Shown: positions 52,239-63,229 of the stretch, in pieces
Layout of the letters: each line of letters starts with the position of its first letter
Numbering within the stretch: the first letter of the stretch is position 1
The notes under the pieces: model-generated
Told to the model about the DNA's origin: nothing
Database searches by the model: none
What the model saw: only the letters and a program-made list of their open reading frames with translations
Made by a program: the position numbers and the translations under genes
From: Ochrobactrum sp. CM-21-5
GTDB taxonomy: Bacteria; Pseudomonadota; Alphaproteobacteria; Rhizobiales; Rhizobiaceae
Reading direction: 5' to 3'
Assembly: GCF_014253075.1 (NCBI RefSeq)
Contig: NZ_JACLZJ010000001.1
Location: 1,388,937-1,452,936, forward strand
Length of the DNA: 64,000 bases

Positions 52239-53657
52239 TTGTCCAAGTTCAAGGATAAAAACGCGTCACCCCCCGGTGCGGGCAAGGGCTTTGGTCTCTC
52301 GGAGCCCGAACCTATGAAAGCGGCCGTTATCGTTCCCATTCTGCCCGAACGGCATAGTGCCGGAACAACCGGCGAAGATGGTGTTCGTTCGCAATTTCAG
52401 CGTTCAAACGAAGCAAGGCTCGATGAGGCAGTTGGTCTGGCAAGGGCTATCGACCTTGAAATCGTCCACGCCGAGATTGCCGTCGTTGCCAATCCGCGTC
52501 CTGCCACGCTCCTAGGCGCAGGCAAAGTGGAATCGATTGCAGAAACGATCGAAGAAAAAACGATCGGGCTGGTGATTGTCGATCACGCCTTGACGCCGGT
52601 GCAGCAGCGCAATCTCGAAAAAGAATGGAACGTCAAGGTTATCGACCGCACTGGCCTTATTCTCGAGATATTTGGTGAGCGCGCTCGCACCAAAGAAGGT
52701 TCGTTGCAGGTTGAGCTCGCCCATCTCAACTATCAGAAAGGGCGACTGGTTCGAAGCTGGACTCACCTGGAACGACAGCGCGGTGGCGGCGGCTTTCTTG
52801 GCGGTCCGGGGGAAACGCAGATCGAAGCGGACCGTCGGCTGCTTCAGGAGAAAATTCTCCGGATCAAGCGTGAACTTGAAACCGTTGTGCGAACACGAAC
52901 GTTGCATCGACAGAAGAGACGCAAGGTGCCACATCCGATTGTGGCGCTTGTTGGCTATACCAATGCTGGCAAATCAACGCTTTTCAATCGAATGACGGGA
53001 GCTGAGGTGCTGGCGGAAGATATGCTGTTCGCCACGCTGGATCCGACATTGCGCCGCATTCGATTGCCGCACGGCGAGACGGTTATCCTGTCTGATACGG
53101 TAGGATTTATCTCGAATTTGCCGCACCATTTGGTTGCCGCTTTCCGCGCGACCTTGGAAGAGGTGGTCGAGGCTGATCTGATCCTGCATGTTCGCGACAT
53201 TTCGGATCCGGATAATGCTGCACAGGCGGAGGATGTCGAAAACATTCTCACGGGCCTCGGCATTGAGCCGCAGGATCGCAAGCGCGTGATTGAAATCTGG
53301 AACAAGATCGACAATCTCGATGAAATGGCACGCGAATCCGCTCTGCGCCTGGCCGCGGCGGGTGGTGAAGAAGGGCGACCGATACCGCTTTCCGCTGTGA
53401 CAGGTGAAGGCGTTGACAGGTTGCTTTCACTCATCGAAGCACGCATAGCCGGAGCGCTCGGTTCGATTGATGTCGTGCTTTCGCCCTTTGATCTGCATCT
53501 GCTGGACTGGATTTATCAGCATGCCAGCGATGTGCGCCGTAAGAACCTGGAAGACGGCTCGGTTCGTATCAGGGCTCGCCTGACGGAAGTGGCCCGAAAG
53601 ACATTGGACGAGAAGCGTGGCATTCGACCCAAAAAGCAAGATCCGGACTGGGACTGA
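52239..53657 (+). CDS. hflX: GTPase HflX
   Basis: HflX is a ribosome-splitting GTPase that rescues stalled ribosomes under heat stress. The 472 residues have the N-terminal HflX domain (about 40-190; [33 protein letters not shown] text, [21 protein letters not shown], and [19 protein letters not shown]), then the G domain: G1 [10 protein letters not shown]3 [15 protein letters not shown]4 NKID. It begins at a TTG at 52239, with GGAGT 10 bases ahead; an ATG at 52314 would remove 25 residues that hold no conserved text. The gap to hfq is 207 bases. Confidence 0.93.
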   Translation: MSKFKDKNASPPGAGKGFGLSEPEPMKAAVIVPILPERHSAGTTGEDGVRSQFQRSNEARLDEAVGLARAIDLEIVHAEIAVVANPRPATLLGAGKVESIAETIEEKTIGLVIVDHALTPVQQRNLEKEWNVKVIDRTGLILEIFGERARTKEGSLQVELAHLNYQKGRLVRSWTHLERQRGGGGFLGGPGETQIEADRRLLQEKILRIKRELETVVRTRTLHRQKRRKVPHPIVALVGYTNAGKSTLFNRMTGAEVLAEDMLFATLDPTLRRIRLPHGETVILSDTVGFISNLPHHLVAAFRATLEEVVEADLILHVRDISDPDNAAQAEDVENILTGLGIEPQDRKRVIEIWNKIDNLDEMARESALRLAAAGGEEGRPIPLSAVTGEGVDRLLSLIEARIAGALGSIDVVLSPFDLHLLDWIYQHASDVRRKNLEDGSVRIRARLTEVARKTLDEKRGIRPKKQDPDWD

Positions 53658-53748
53658 GCACCACTTGCGGAACAGGGGCGCAACGCCCTATGTATGGAAA
53701 TCATACGATTCAAATCATCCCATTCGCATAAGCACGCAGAGGCCCATA

Positions 53749-54378
53749 ATGAGAGATCCGATCGAAACCGTCATGAACCTCGTACCGATGGTGGTTGAGC
53801 AGACCAACCGCGGCGAGCGGGCCTACGATATTTTCTCGCGCCTTCTCAAAGAACGCATCATCTTCGTCAACGGTCCCGTTGAAGATGGCATGTCGATGCT
53901 GGTCTGTGCGCAGTTGCTCTTTCTCGAAGCGGAAAATCCGAAGAAAGAGATCAGTATGTACATCAACTCGCCTGGCGGCGTCGTAACCTCCGGCATGGCA
54001 ATTTATGACACGATGCAGTTCATCCGTCCGCCGGTTTCCACACTATGCATGGGGCAGGCCGCATCCATGGGGTCATTGCTTTTGACTGCGGGTGCAACCG
54101 GCCAGCGCTTTGCTCTTCCGAATGCCCGCATCATGGTGCACCAGCCTTCGGGTGGTTTCCAGGGGCAGGCGTCGGATATCGAGCGCCACGCGCAGGACAT
54201 CATCAAGATGAAGCGCCGCCTGAATGAAGTCTATGTGAAGCATACGGGTCGCGATTACGAGACCATCGAACGCACGCTTGACCGTGATCATTTCATGACC
54301 GCTCAGGAAGCGCTTGAATTCGGCCTGATCGATAAGGTGGTTGAATCTCGCGATACGGGTGCCGACGAATCGAAATAA
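53749..54378 (+). CDS. clpP: ATP-dependent Clp protease proteolytic subunit
   Basis: ClpP forms the 14-mer protease barrel served by ClpX and ClpA. The 209 residues hold the catalytic triad Ser106 ([11 protein letters not shown]), His131 (IMVHQPSGG) and Asp180 (DRDHF), and [11 protein letters not shown], the oxyanion loop. The frame is open to 53617 and overlaps hflX; the ATG at 53749 gives the standard length and start [18 protein letters not shown]. It is followed by clpX after 386 bases. Confidence 0.97.
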   Translation: MRDPIETVMNLVPMVVEQTNRGERAYDIFSRLLKERIIFVNGPVEDGMSMLVCAQLLFLEAENPKKEISMYINSPGGVVTSGMAIYDTMQFIRPPVSTLCMGQAASMGSLLLTAGATGQRFALPNARIMVHQPSGGFQGQASDIERHAQDIIKMKRRLNEVYVKHTGRDYETIERTLDRDHFMTAQEALEFGLIDKVVESRDTGADESK

Positions 54379-54764
54379 GACAGGAAATTCCGGTTTGTCT
54401 GGATTTTTAGTGCCGTCTGCCACAAAAGAGGCCCAATTCTTGGCCGTACGTGAAGGTTACCACTTTACGTTAAGCATCTGTTGGGGTTCAGGGCGCTAAA
54501 CTTGGTCTGAATATGCCGAATCTTCGTCAGGAACATGTTTTTTCGTTTGTTCCATGAGGCAGGTTCTGCAAAAGTCACCAAACGGACTCCTTCGGTCGGG
54601 GAGTCCCACGGTGAAGAAAAAAACCCATGAAGGCAAAGCGACGCGCTGGCGCCGCCGGCGTGGCCGCAGGAGGAGCGAGTTTCCTGCCTGGACTGGGTTC
54701 GAACCGGAAGAAACGATCGTTATGAACGCCGGAGTTCGTTTCGATCAATTGAAAGGAAACTGCA
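54379..54764 (+). other. clpP-clpX intergenic region
   Basis: This 386-base gap is long for this window. A 95-residue frame at 54554-54841 is Arg-rich and overlaps the clpX start, so it is not a gene. No good intrinsic terminator is seen after clpP. The clpX start has AAGGAAAC ahead. It must hold a clpX promoter; I cannot place it. Confidence 0.5.
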
Positions 54765-56039
54765 ATGAGCAAAGTCAGCAACAGCGGCGGCGATTCCAAG
54801 AATACGCTTTATTGCTCGTTCTGCGGCAAAAGCCAGCATGAAGTGCGTAAGCTGATTGCAGGCCCGACCGTATTCATCTGCGACGAATGTGTCGAACTCT
54901 GCATGGACATCATCCGTGAGGAAAACAAATCCTCGATGGTGAAGTCTCGCGAGGGCGTGCCGACGCCGCAGGAAATCATGGCCGTTCTTGACGATTATGT
55001 CATTGGCCAGAAGGATGCCAAGCGCGTTCTATCGGTTGCGGTGCACAATCATTACAAGCGTCTGGCTCATCAGTCGAAGAGCAACGATATCGAGCTTGCG
55101 AAGTCGAATATTCTTCTCGTCGGTCCCACCGGCTGTGGCAAGACCTATCTTGCCCAGACTTTGGCGCGTATCATCGATGTGCCTTTCACCATGGCCGACG
55201 CGACGACGCTGACGGAAGCGGGCTATGTGGGTGAGGATGTCGAGAATATCATTCTCAAGCTGCTCCAGTCGGCGGACTACAATGTCGAACGCGCGCAGCG
55301 CGGCATTGTCTATATCGACGAAGTTGACAAGATCAGCCGCAAATCTGACAATCCGTCCATCACGCGCGATGTGTCTGGTGAGGGCGTGCAGCAAGCGCTT
55401 CTGAAGATCATGGAAGGCACGGTTGCTTCCGTTCCGCCGCAAGGTGGCCGCAAGCATCCGCAGCAGGAATTCCTTCAGGTGGACACGACCAACATCTTGT
55501 TCATCTGCGGCGGTGCTTTTGCAGGCCTCGACAGGATCATCTCGGCGCGCGGCGAAAAAACCTCAATCGGTTTCGGAGCCACGGTCAAGTCGGTCGACGA
55601 TCGCCGCATCGGTGAGGTCTTTAGGGAACTTGAGCCGGAAGATCTGCTGAAGTTCGGTCTGATTCCGGAATTCGTGGGCCGTCTTCCAGTGATCGCGACC
55701 CTTGAAGATCTGGACGTCGATGCACTTGTCCAGATATTGACCGAGCCGAAAAACGCTTTAGTCAAGCAGTATCAGCGCCTGTTCGATATGGAAAGCGTCG
55801 AACTGGTGTTCCATGATGATGCATTGCGTGCGATTGCCAATAAGGCGGTTGAACGTAAAACTGGTGCGCGCGGCCTTCGCTCGATCATGGAAAAGATCCT
55901 GCTCGACACGATGTTCGAATTGCCGACACTGGAAGGTGTTCGCGAGGTTGTGATTTCCGGCGATGTTGTGGATGGTAGTGCCCGTCCGCTTTATATTTAC
56001 GCCGAGCGGCAGGACGAGAAGGGCAACGTTTCAGCTTGA
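54765..56039 (+). CDS. clpX: ATP-dependent Clp protease ATP-binding subunit ClpX
   Basis: ClpX unfolds substrates and feeds them to ClpP. The 424 residues have the N-terminal zinc-binding domain with Cys17, Cys20, Cys39 and Cys42 (YCSFCGKS and ICDECVELC), then an AAA+ module with Walker [11 protein letters not shown], Walker [10 protein letters not shown], the pore loop [10 protein letters not shown], and the ClpP-binding IGFGA loop ([10 protein letters not shown]). In this order (clpP, clpX, lon) the genes form a proteolysis block. Confidence 0.97.
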   Translation: MSKVSNSGGDSKNTLYCSFCGKSQHEVRKLIAGPTVFICDECVELCMDIIREENKSSMVKSREGVPTPQEIMAVLDDYVIGQKDAKRVLSVAVHNHYKRLAHQSKSNDIELAKSNILLVGPTGCGKTYLAQTLARIIDVPFTMADATTLTEAGYVGEDVENIILKLLQSADYNVERAQRGIVYIDEVDKISRKSDNPSITRDVSGEGVQQALLKIMEGTVASVPPQGGRKHPQQEFLQVDTTNILFICGGAFAGLDRIISARGEKTSIGFGATVKSVDDRRIGEVFRELEPEDLLKFGLIPEFVGRLPVIATLEDLDVDALVQILTEPKNALVKQYQRLFDMESVELVFHDDALRAIANKAVERKTGARGLRSIMEKILLDTMFELPTLEGVREVVISGDVVDGSARPLYIYAERQDEKGNVSA

Positions 56040-56062
56040 TGAGCCTTGAATTGTAACAAAAG

Positions 56063-56090
56063 AGGCCGCAGCAGCGGCCTTTTTCGTCTA
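56063..56090 (+). terminator. Terminator after clpX
   Basis: AGGCCGC (56063-56069) pairs perfectly with GCGGCCT (56074-56080) around AGCA, followed by TTTTCG. It begins 24 bases after the clpX stop. Confidence 0.88.
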
Positions 56091-56331
56091 CATAGCTTGT
56101 ATCGGGTGCTCCAGTTGCTATTGCAAGCGTTTCAATCGGGGCATAGCGTTTGCCTGATATTGTGCAAACTGTCGAGACAGCGCAGGATAGTTAACGATTC
56201 TATGAAAGCCGCTTGAATTGACGGGTTCGGCTCTCCAAGTATGGACCGAAGCACGCTTTGCGACTTGCCTCATGATGAAAGGGAGCGCAAGTGTGGCAGT
56301 AGGGCCGAAAGGCCTGAGAAAGGACTAAGTT

Positions 56332-58755
56332 ATGACGGGTACTGAACAGAAGACGCCAGTGGGCGGTGCAGACGGGCTTTTTGCCGTCCTGCCGTTGCGC
56401 GATATAGTCGTCTTTCCTCATATGATTGTCCCGCTTTTCGTGGGGCGGGAAAAGTCCATTCGCGCGCTGGAAGAAGTGATGGGTGTGGACAAGCAGATTT
56501 TGCTTGCAACCCAGAAGAATGCAGCCGACGACGATCCGGCACCCGACGCCATTTATGAAATCGGTACGATTGCCAATGTGCTTCAGCTTCTGAAGCTGCC
56601 GGACGGTACTGTGAAGGTGCTGGTCGAAGGTACGGCGCGTGCGAAGGTTTCCAAATTTACGGATCGTGAAGATTATCACGAAGCCTATGCTGGGGCGTTG
56701 GCCGAACCTGAAGAGGATGCGGTCGAGATAGAGGCGCTCTCGCGCTCCGTGGTTTCCGATTTCGAGAACTACGTCAAGCTGAACAAGAAGATTTCGCCAG
56801 AAGTGGTTGGCGCCGCCAGCCAGATCGACGACTATTCAAAGCTTGCCGACACCGTAGCCTCGCATCTGGCCATCAAAATCCCCGAGAAGCAGGAAATGCT
56901 GTCCATTCTCTCAATCCGTGAGAGGCTGGAAAAGGCGCTTTCTTTCATGGAAGCCGAGATTTCTGTTCTTCAGGTTGAGAAGCGTATCCGCAGTCGCGTC
57001 AAGCGTCAGATGGAGAAGACGCAGCGCGAATACTATCTTAACGAGCAGATGAAGGCCATCCAGAAGGAGCTTGGAGATAGCGAGGACGGTCGCGATGAGA
57101 CGGCTGAACTCGAAGAACGTATCAACAAGACCAAGCTTACCAAGGAAGCGCGCGAGAAAGCCCAGGCCGAGCTGAAGAAGCTTCGCAGCATGAGCCCGAT
57201 GTCCGCCGAAGCAACGGTTGTTCGCAATTATCTCGACTGGCTGCTTTCCATTCCATGGGGCAGGAAGTCGAAGGTGAAGCAAAACCTGAACTTCGCGCAG
57301 GAAGTGCTTGATGAAGAGCATTTCGGCCTCGACAAGGTCAAGGAACGCATCGTCGAGTACCTTGCCGTACAGGCGCGTTCGACCAAGATCAAGGGTCCGA
57401 TCCTGTGCCTCGTTGGCCCTCCCGGTGTCGGCAAGACTTCACTTGCCCGTTCGATTGCCAAGGCAACCGGTCGTGAATATGTCCGTATGTCGCTCGGCGG
57501 CGTACGCGACGAGGCCGAAATCCGCGGTCACCGCCGCACTTATATTGGCTCGATGCCTGGTAAGGTCATCCAGTCGATGAAGAAGGCGAAGAAGTCCAAT
57601 CCGCTCTTCCTGCTCGATGAAATCGACAAGATGGGTCAGGACTTCCGTGGTGATCCGTCATCGGCCATGCTCGAGGTGCTCGACCCCGAACAGAACTCGA
57701 CCTTCATGGATCACTATCTTGAAGTCGAGTATGATCTGTCGAATGTCATGTTCGTCACCACCGCCAATACGATGAATATTCCCGGTCCGCTTCTGGATCG
57801 TATGGAGATCATCCGTATTGCTGGTTACACCGAGGATGAAAAACTTGAAATCGCCAAGCGGCACCTGCTGCCGAAGGCTATCAAGGATCACGCACTGCAG
57901 CCGAAAGAGTTTTCCGTTACGGAAGAGGCTCTGCGTGATGTTATCCGTCTTTACACGCGGGAAGCAGGCGTACGTAGCCTTGAACGCGAGCTGATGACCC
58001 TTGCGCGTAAGGCTGTGACTGAAATCCTCAAGTCGAAGAAGAAGTCGGTGAAGATCACCGAAAAGAACCTCTCCGACTATCTGGGTGTGGAGCGGTTCCG
58101 CTTCGGTCAGGCTGAAGGCGAAGATCAGGTTGGCGTCGTTACGGGGCTCGCCTGGACAGAAGTTGGCGGCGAGCTGTTGACCATCGAAGGCGTCATGATG
58201 CCCGGCAAGGGACGCATGACGGTGACGGGTAATCTGCGCGACGTGATGAAGGAATCGATTTCCGCTGCGGCATCTTACGTCCGTTCGCGGGCTGTCGATT
58301 TTGGTATCGAGCCTCCGATCTTCGAGAAGCGCGATATTCACGTTCACGTGCCCGAGGGTGCAACACCGAAGGACGGTCCGTCTGCCGGTATCGCCATGGT
58401 CACGGCCATCGTATCCGTGCTGACTGGTATTCCGGTTCGCAAGGATATTGCGATGACTGGCGAGGTCACGTTGCGCGGTCGGGTGCTGCCGATCGGTGGC
58501 TTGAAGGAAAAGCTCCTCGCGGCTTTGCGCGGCGGTATCAAGAAGGTTCTGATTCCGGAAGAAAACGCCAAGGATCTGGCGGAGATTCCGGACAATGTGA
58601 AGAACAGTCTTGAGATTGTGCCGGTATCTCGCGTTGGTGAAGTTCTCAAGCATGCGCTTGTTCGCCAGCCCGAACCGATCGAATGGAACGAGCCGGAAAC
58701 GCCCGTCGCTGTCACTTCCGCAGATGAAGAAACTGGAGCCTCAATGGCACACTGA
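56332..58755 (+). CDS. lon: ATP-dependent protease La (Lon)
   Basis: Lon degrades misfolded and regulatory proteins. The 807 residues contain the LON substrate domain (1-210; [22 protein letters not shown]), a coiled helical linker, the AAA+ domain with Walker [11 protein letters not shown] near 360 and Walker [11 protein letters not shown], and a C-terminal protease domain with the catalytic Ser in [11 protein letters not shown] and Lys in [24 protein letters not shown] precedes the ATG. Two strong terminators separate it from the HU gene. Confidence 0.97.
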   Translation: MTGTEQKTPVGGADGLFAVLPLRDIVVFPHMIVPLFVGREKSIRALEEVMGVDKQILLATQKNAADDDPAPDAIYEIGTIANVLQLLKLPDGTVKVLVEGTARAKVSKFTDREDYHEAYAGALAEPEEDAVEIEALSRSVVSDFENYVKLNKKISPEVVGAASQIDDYSKLADTVASHLAIKIPEKQEMLSILSIRERLEKALSFMEAEISVLQVEKRIRSRVKRQMEKTQREYYLNEQMKAIQKELGDSEDGRDETAELEERINKTKLTKEAREKAQAELKKLRSMSPMSAEATVVRNYLDWLLSIPWGRKSKVKQNLNFAQEVLDEEHFGLDKVKERIVEYLAVQARSTKIKGPILCLVGPPGVGKTSLARSIAKATGREYVRMSLGGVRDEAEIRGHRRTYIGSMPGKVIQSMKKAKKSNPLFLLDEIDKMGQDFRGDPSSAMLEVLDPEQNSTFMDHYLEVEYDLSNVMFVTTANTMNIPGPLLDRMEIIRIAGYTEDEKLEIAKRHLLPKAIKDHALQPKEFSVTEEALRDVIRLYTREAGVRSLERELMTLARKAVTEILKSKKKSVKITEKNLSDYLGVERFRFGQAEGEDQVGVVTGLAWTEVGGELLTIEGVMMPGKGRMTVTGNLRDVMKESISAAASYVRSRAVDFGIEPPIFEKRDIHVHVPEGATPKDGPSAGIAMVTAIVSVLTGIPVRKDIAMTGEVTLRGRVLPIGGLKEKLLAALRGGIKKVLIPEENAKDLAEIPDNVKNSLEIVPVSRVGEVLKHALVRQPEPIEWNEPETPVAVTSADEETGASMAH

Positions 58756-58781
58756 TGTCAGTATACAATCATCAGCAATCA

Positions 58782-58808
58782 AAATGCCGGGCTTCAGGCC
58801 CGGCATTT
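58782..58808 (+). terminator. First terminator after lon
   Basis: AAATGCCGGGC (58782-58792) pairs with GCCCGGCATTT (58798-58808) over a short loop TTCAG. It begins 27 bases after the lon stop. Confidence 0.85.
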
Positions 58809-58816
58809 CTGTGTTT

Positions 58817-58840
58817 AACCCCGGGAATCCGGGGTTTTTT
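58817..58840 (+). terminator. Second terminator, tandem, between lon and the HU gene
   Basis: AACCCCGG (58817-58824) pairs with CCGGGGTT (58829-58836) across GAAT, followed by TTTT. Its place 8 bases after the first makes a tandem pair, so lon read-through into the highly expressed HU gene would be small. Confidence 0.9.
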
Positions 58841-58934
58841 GCATTTGACAGGCTTGGTTTACCGAGCTTTTCGAATAAACTCCGCTCAATCCGGTCGCGT
58901 TATCCGTTCCGGTGAAGAAAGAAAGGAAATGCCT

Positions 58935-59210
58935 ATGAACAAGAACGAATTGGTCGCCGCAGTAGCGGAAAAAGGCGCTTTGACCAAGGCCGACGCGGCA
59001 ACGGCTGTTGACGCTGTGCTCGCAGCTGTCACCGGTGCACTCAAGTCTGGTGAAGAAGTCCGTCTGCCTGGCTTCGGCGTTTTCTCCGTTTCGCATCGCG
59101 CAGCTTCGACGGGCCGCAATCCGTCCACTGGCAAGGAAGTTGCTATTCCGGCTCGCAATGTGCCGAAATTCTCGGCAGGCAAGGGCCTGAAGGATGCCGT
59201 AAACGGCTAA
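58935..59210 (+). CDS. hupB: DNA-binding protein HU-beta
   Basis: HU is a small basic nucleoid protein that bends DNA. The 91-residue product opens MNKNELVAAVAEKGALTKAD and contains the HU signature GEEVRLPGFGVFSVSHRAA followed by GRNPSTGKEVAIP, with the arm tip RNPSTGKEV that intercalates DNA (Pro conserved). AAAGGAAATG precedes the start; a second ATG at 58929 is possible (adds two residues). The frame is open from 58755 but only this end is family-like. lon-hup order is widespread in proteobacteria. Confidence 0.95.
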   Translation: MNKNELVAAVAEKGALTKADAATAVDAVLAAVTGALKSGEEVRLPGFGVFSVSHRAASTGRNPSTGKEVAIPARNVPKFSAGKGLKDAVNG

Positions 59211-59303
59211 GCATATTCCCGGAGAGCGAAAAACTCCTCGAAGGGGATTGCGACGAGAATGGTTCCGACCGTCGCGTAACAATCGCGAACGGCTGTCGAG
59301 AAG

Positions 59304-59327
59304 GCCCGGTTTTATCCGGGCTTTTTT
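59304..59327 (+). terminator. Terminator after the HU gene
   Basis: GCCCGG (59304-59309) pairs with CCGGGC (59316-59321), followed by TTTTTT. It begins 94 bases after the HU stop, so the mRNA has a long 3' tail. Confidence 0.88.
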
Positions 59328-59362
59328 CGTGATTTGAATATGTCCATAGCTGGACTGAATCA

Positions 59363-59389
59363 AAAAGCCGGGCAATTGCCCGGCTTTTG
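59363..59389 (-). terminator. Terminator after uvrA, probably bidirectional
   Basis: AAAAGCCGGGC (59363-59373) pairs perfectly with GCCCGGCTTTT (59378-59388) around AATT. It lies 24 bases beyond the uvrA stop. Flanking A and T runs let it work for both uvrA (minus) and any HU read-through (plus). Confidence 0.88.
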
Positions 59390-59412
59390 TTGCCTTGAAG
59401 ATGAGAGGAGAT

Positions 59413-62337
59413 TTATTCGGCAGCTTCCGCCTTGCGCTTTGGTCGCCGCTCCAGCAGTTCCTTCAGGAAGTGGCCGGTATAGGAGCGCTTTTCCTTCACG
59501 ATGTCTTCCGGACGGCCTACGGCAACGATTTCACCGCCGCCATCTCCACCTTCCGGGCCAAGATCAATTATCCAGTCGGCCGTCTTGATGACTTCCAGAT
59601 TGTGCTCGATCACCACGACCGTGTTGCCCTGTTCGACCAGCTCATGCAGCACTTCCAGCAGTTTTGCCACATCATGGAAGTGTAGGCCGGTTGTCGGTTC
59701 GTCGAGAATATAGAGCGTGCGACCGGTCGCGCGGCGCGACAGTTCCTTGGCGAGCTTCACGCGTTGCGCTTCGCCGCCCGAAAGGGTGGTCGCCTGCTGG
59801 CCGACCTTGATATAGCCAAGGCCGACCTTGACGAGCGTTTCCAGCTTGTCGCGCACTGCAGGCACGGCGGAGAAGAACTCCGCGCCTTCCTCAACGGTCA
59901 TATCGAGTACATCGGCAATAGACTTGCCCTTGAACAGAACTTCCAGCGTTTCACGGTTGTAGCGCTTGCCATGGCAGACGTCGCAGGTCACATAGACATC
60001 CGGCAGGAAGTGCATCTCGATTTTGATGACGCCGTCGCCCTGGCAGGCCTCGCAGCGTCCGCCTTTCACGTTGAACGAAAACCGGCCCGGCTGATAGCCC
60101 CGTGCCTTAGCTTCCGGAAGACCCGCGAACCAATCTCTGATCGGCGTAAACGCGCCGGTATAGGTTGCCGGGTTGGACCGCGGCGTGCGACCGATCGGCG
60201 ACTGATCGATATCAATCACCTTATCGAGAAACTCCAGTCCCTCGATACGGTCATGTTCGGCGGGATGCTCACGTGACCCCATGATGCGGCGTGAAGCAGC
60301 CTTGAACAGGGTTTCGATCAGGAAAGTGGACTTGCCGCCACCTGAAACGCCGGTGACAGCTGTGAATGTGCCGAGCGGTATGTCAGCCGAAACGTTCTTC
60401 AGGTTATTGCCGCGCGCGCCGACAATCTTGATACGCTTGGTCTTGGAAATTTTGCGGCGCTCTGCCGGAACCGCGACTTCCATCGCACCAGACAGATATT
60501 TACCGGTTAGCGAATTGGCATTGGACATTACATCCTGCGGGGAACCCTGGGCAATCACCTTGCCACCGTGGACACCCGCTGCCGGGCCGATATCAACGAC
60601 ATAATCGGCAGTCAGAATCGCGTCCTCGTCATGTTCCACGACGATGACCGTATTGCCGAGATCGCGCAGGTGGCGCAGCGTATCCAACAGGCGGGCATTG
60701 TCTCGCTGATGCAGGCCGATGGACGGCTCATCCAGGACGTAGAGCACACCGGTCAGGCCCGAGCCGATCTGTGAGGCGAGGCGAATACGCTGACTTTCGC
60801 CACCCGACAACGTGCCGGAATTGCGCGCAAGCGTCAGGTAATCAAGACCGACATCGTTGAGGAATTGCAGGCGCTCACGAATTTCCTTGAGAATACGCGC
60901 GGCAATCTCGCGCTGTTTTTCGTTGAAACTACCGTCAATGTCGCGGAACCACACATCGGCTTTGCGGATCGACATTTCGGTGATCTCGCCGATATGCTTC
61001 ATACCGACCTTGACCGCCAGTGCTTCCGGCTTCAGGCGATAGCCGTTACAGGCCGGGCAGGGCGTGGACGACATGAAGCGTTCAATTTCTTCGCGCGACC
61101 AAGCGGAATCGGTTTCTTTCCAGCGACGCTCCAGATTAGGGATCACACCTTCGAAAGGCTTCGTTGTTTGATAGGAGCGCAGTCCGTCATCATACTGGAA
61201 GGTAATTTCCTTGCCCTTGGTGCCATAGAGAATCGCCTGCCGGGCTTCTTCCGACAGGTCCACCCAGCGAGCGCCCACCTTGAAGCCATAGGCCTTGCCG
61301 AGCGCTTCCAGCGTCTGATTGTAATACGGCGATGAGGAACGTGCCCACGGCGCAATGGCGCCGTCCTTAAGTACAGCGCTTTCATCGGGAATAATCAGGT
61401 TCGGATCGATGGCCTGCTGTGTTCCAAGACCGTCACAGGTCGGGCAGGCGCCGAACGGATTGTTGAAGGAGAAAAGGCGCGGCTCTATTTCCGGTATAGT
61501 AAATCCAGAAACTGGGCATGCAAACTTCTCCGAGAACAGAACACGCTCATGGGTCTCATTGGCAGACTTGTTTGCGGAACCGCCTTCGGCTGTTTCTTCA
61601 GGCGGCAGCGGCTTGTCCGCAAACTCCGCGATTGCCAGTCCATCGGCCAGCTTGAGGCAGGTTTCAAGACTATCGGCAAGACGCGTCGAAAGGTCGGATC
61701 GCACGACAATGCGATCCACCACCACGTCGATGTCGTGCTTGTACTTCTTGTCAAGCGCGGGAACGTCGGCGATTTCATAGAAGGTTCCATCCACCTTGAC
61801 GCGCTGAAACCCCTTCTTTTGTAGATCGGCCAGCTCCTTCCTGTATTCCCCCTTACGCCCGCGAACTATAGGCGCGAGAATATAAAGGCGCGTGCCTTCT
61901 TCAAGAACCAGGACGCGATCGACCATCTGGCTGACGGTTTGACTTTCAATAGGAAGCCCGGTTGCGGGGGAGTAGGGCACGCCGACACGCGCGAAGAGCA
62001 GGCGCAAATAGTCATAGATTTCAGTGACGGTGCCGACTGTTGAACGCGGATTGCGGCTGGTTGTCTTTTGTTCAATAGAAATGGCAGGCGACAGGCCGTC
62101 GATTTGATCCACATCCGGCTTCTGCATCATTTCCAGAAACTGACGCGCATAGGCCGAAAGACTTTCCACATAGCGGCGCTGGCCCTCGGCATAGATCGTA
62201 TCGAAGGCCAGTGACGATTTTCCCGAACCTGAAAGCCCCGTCATTACGATCAGCTTGTCGCGAGGCAAATCAAGATCGACATTCTTGAGATTGTGTTCGC
62301 GCGCGCCGCGTATGGAAATGAATTTCTGATCGCTCAT
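59413..62337 (-). CDS. uvrA: Excinuclease ABC subunit A
   Basis: UvrA finds DNA lesions with UvrB in nucleotide excision repair. The 974 residues have two ABC ATPase modules: Walker [14 protein letters not shown] near 35 and [13 protein letters not shown] near 645, with signatures [18 protein letters not shown] and [18 protein letters not shown], and [11 protein letters not shown] and [11 protein letters not shown] after them. Zinc fingers are seen ([17 protein letters not shown]...[10 protein letters not shown]). The start ATG at 62337 is the first after a likely 5' untranslated stretch. A LexA box lies 137 bases upstream. Confidence 0.97.
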   Translation of the reverse strand: MSDQKFISIRGAREHNLKNVDLDLPRDKLIVMTGLSGSGKSSLAFDTIYAEGQRRYVESLSAYARQFLEMMQKPDVDQIDGLSPAISIEQKTTSRNPRSTVGTVTEIYDYLRLLFARVGVPYSPATGLPIESQTVSQMVDRVLVLEEGTRLYILAPIVRGRKGEYRKELADLQKKGFQRVKVDGTFYEIADVPALDKKYKHDIDVVVDRIVVRSDLSTRLADSLETCLKLADGLAIAEFADKPLPPEETAEGGSANKSANETHERVLFSEKFACPVSGFTIPEIEPRLFSFNNPFGACPTCDGLGTQQAIDPNLIIPDESAVLKDGAIAPWARSSSPYYNQTLEALGKAYGFKVGARWVDLSEEARQAILYGTKGKEITFQYDDGLRSYQTTKPFEGVIPNLERRWKETDSAWSREEIERFMSSTPCPACNGYRLKPEALAVKVGMKHIGEITEMSIRKADVWFRDIDGSFNEKQREIAARILKEIRERLQFLNDVGLDYLTLARNSGTLSGGESQRIRLASQIGSGLTGVLYVLDEPSIGLHQRDNARLLDTLRHLRDLGNTVIVVEHDEDAILTADYVVDIGPAAGVHGGKVIAQGSPQDVMSNANSLTGKYLSGAMEVAVPAERRKISKTKRIKIVGARGNNLKNVSADIPLGTFTAVTGVSGGGKSTFLIETLFKAASRRIMGSREHPAEHDRIEGLEFLDKVIDIDQSPIGRTPRSNPATYTGAFTPIRDWFAGLPEAKARGYQPGRFSFNVKGGRCEACQGDGVIKIEMHFLPDVYVTCDVCHGKRYNRETLEVLFKGKSIADVLDMTVEEGAEFFSAVPAVRDKLETLVKVGLGYIKVGQQATTLSGGEAQRVKLAKELSRRATGRTLYILDEPTTGLHFHDVAKLLEVLHELVEQGNTVVVIEHNLEVIKTADWIIDLGPEGGDGGGEIVAVGRPEDIVKEKRSYTGHFLKELLERRPKRKAEAAE

Positions 62338-62473
62338 TCCGCGTCCTGCCTGCTTCGTGATGCCATGGTGGACTGATGCGAATACTGCTGGATCGCATCA
62401 GTCCATAATATGGGGTGAGACCTCCCGGGAAGAAGGGGGGCCGGTCATTCATTCCCGCGCTCTTTTAACATTG

Positions 62474-62488
62474 GAACAAACATCGAAC
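62474..62488 (-). promoter_or_regulatory. LexA box upstream of uvrA
   Basis: GAAC (62474-62477) and GAAC (62485-62488) are separated by exactly seven bases (AAACATC). Read on the minus strand, toward uvrA, this is GTTC-N7-GTTC, the alphaproteobacterial SOS box. It is 137 bases before the uvrA start. Confidence 0.85.
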
Positions 62489-62792
62489 AACCAGCCTTCT
62501 GATAGGCGATACGAAATGTGAACGCAAGAGCGTTGACTGTCACTCCTGACAGGAGCAAACTGCCTTTACTCGCTGAAAGCGGAGAGGTATCGCGGTGGGA
62601 TGACGTGATATCGGCAAGAGGTCCGCGGCGGCGGGAAAACCTAGTAGGGAGATAAAGGAGCATGAGTCCACCTGACTGCGTTGCCTAGCTTTCACAGAGA
62701 TGGAAGCACAATCGTGTTTAATTTCGACGGCGTTATGCCGGAAGGTATGACACATAGTTGATTGAAATGCTCGATTGCCGAAAATTTGAGTT

Positions 62793-62925
62793 TGCGCGGA
62801 AAGCAAATGGCTGCGCGCCTTTGATTTCCGAAACATTCTGTCGGCGAATTAGTGTCGACACACGAGCTATGCTCACCCCCAAGCCCCGCGCGCCTAAGAC
62901 ACAGTGAGCGGCGGGGCTTTTCTTT
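62793..62925 (+). ncRNA. Candidate small structured RNA with its own intrinsic terminator
   Basis: A promoter-like TTGATT (62758-62763) and AAAATT (62781-62786), 17 bases apart, precede a hairpin (CGGAAAGCAAATGG at 62797-62810 facing CCTTTGATTTCCG at 62818-62830), then about 50 bases, then a terminator whose stem AAGCCCCGC (62881-62889) pairs with GCGGGGCTT (62911-62919), followed by TTCTTTG. A 12-codon frame (MLTPKPRAPKTQ, 62869-62907) lies inside. No gene on the plus strand lies upstream to need this terminator. The element could be a small RNA or a short peptide transcript; promoter match is weak. Confidence 0.45.
62881..62925 (+). terminator. Terminator in the uvrA-ssb gap
   Basis: AAGCCCCGC (62881-62889) pairs perfectly with GCGGGGCTT (62911-62919), 21-base loop, followed by TTTCTTT-type sequence. 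Upstream of it on the plus strand there is no known gene for 544 bases. Confidence 0.75.
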
Positions 62926-63023
62926 GCGGACGGTGCGTCTTTAAAAACAACAAGACCGCGTTTTAATTTCCCGATCTTTGTGAACCATCACTTTTGTGAA
63001 TTGGACGTTCAGTCTTGCAAATT

Positions 63024-63038
63024 GAACAAAAAGGGAAC
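63024..63038 (+). promoter_or_regulatory. LexA box upstream of ssb
   Basis: GAAC (63024-63027) and GAAC (63035-63038) with seven bases (AAAAAGG) between form an exact alphaproteobacterial SOS box. The ssb start is 192 bases downstream, so the site may control a distal ssb promoter. uvrA lies on the other side but has its own box. Confidence 0.85.
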
Positions 63039-63229
63039 ATAACTTCTCTGTGGACATTATAAAAATTGCCGCCTCCGAGTGAGCGAGAGTGCCATTGCTC
63101 CTGTAAGATGGGCAATTGAGTTTTAGGTTTTGGCGTTTTGGGCGCCCTGATCGTTTTGTGGAAGTGCGTGCTTGACCGAACGAAAACGTTTGGACGATGC
63201 GCGCATACGAAATCCGGAGTACTGTTTCT

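Larger units (their letters stand above)
62338..63229 (+). other. uvrA-ssb divergent intergenic region
   Basis: This 892-base gap is the longest in the window. It holds two LexA boxes (62474-62488 and 63024-63038), a possible small RNA (62758-62925), a short palindrome CTCCTGACAGGAG near 62544-62556, and the leader of ssb. No protein-coding frame was accepted. A frame on the minus strand at 62941-63459 overlaps ssb and has no family resemblance. Confidence 0.6.

Noticed and set aside
54554..54841. 95-codon frame across the clpX start
   Set aside because: Arg-rich and low-complexity, overlapping the zinc-finger region of clpX in another frame; no ribosome site.
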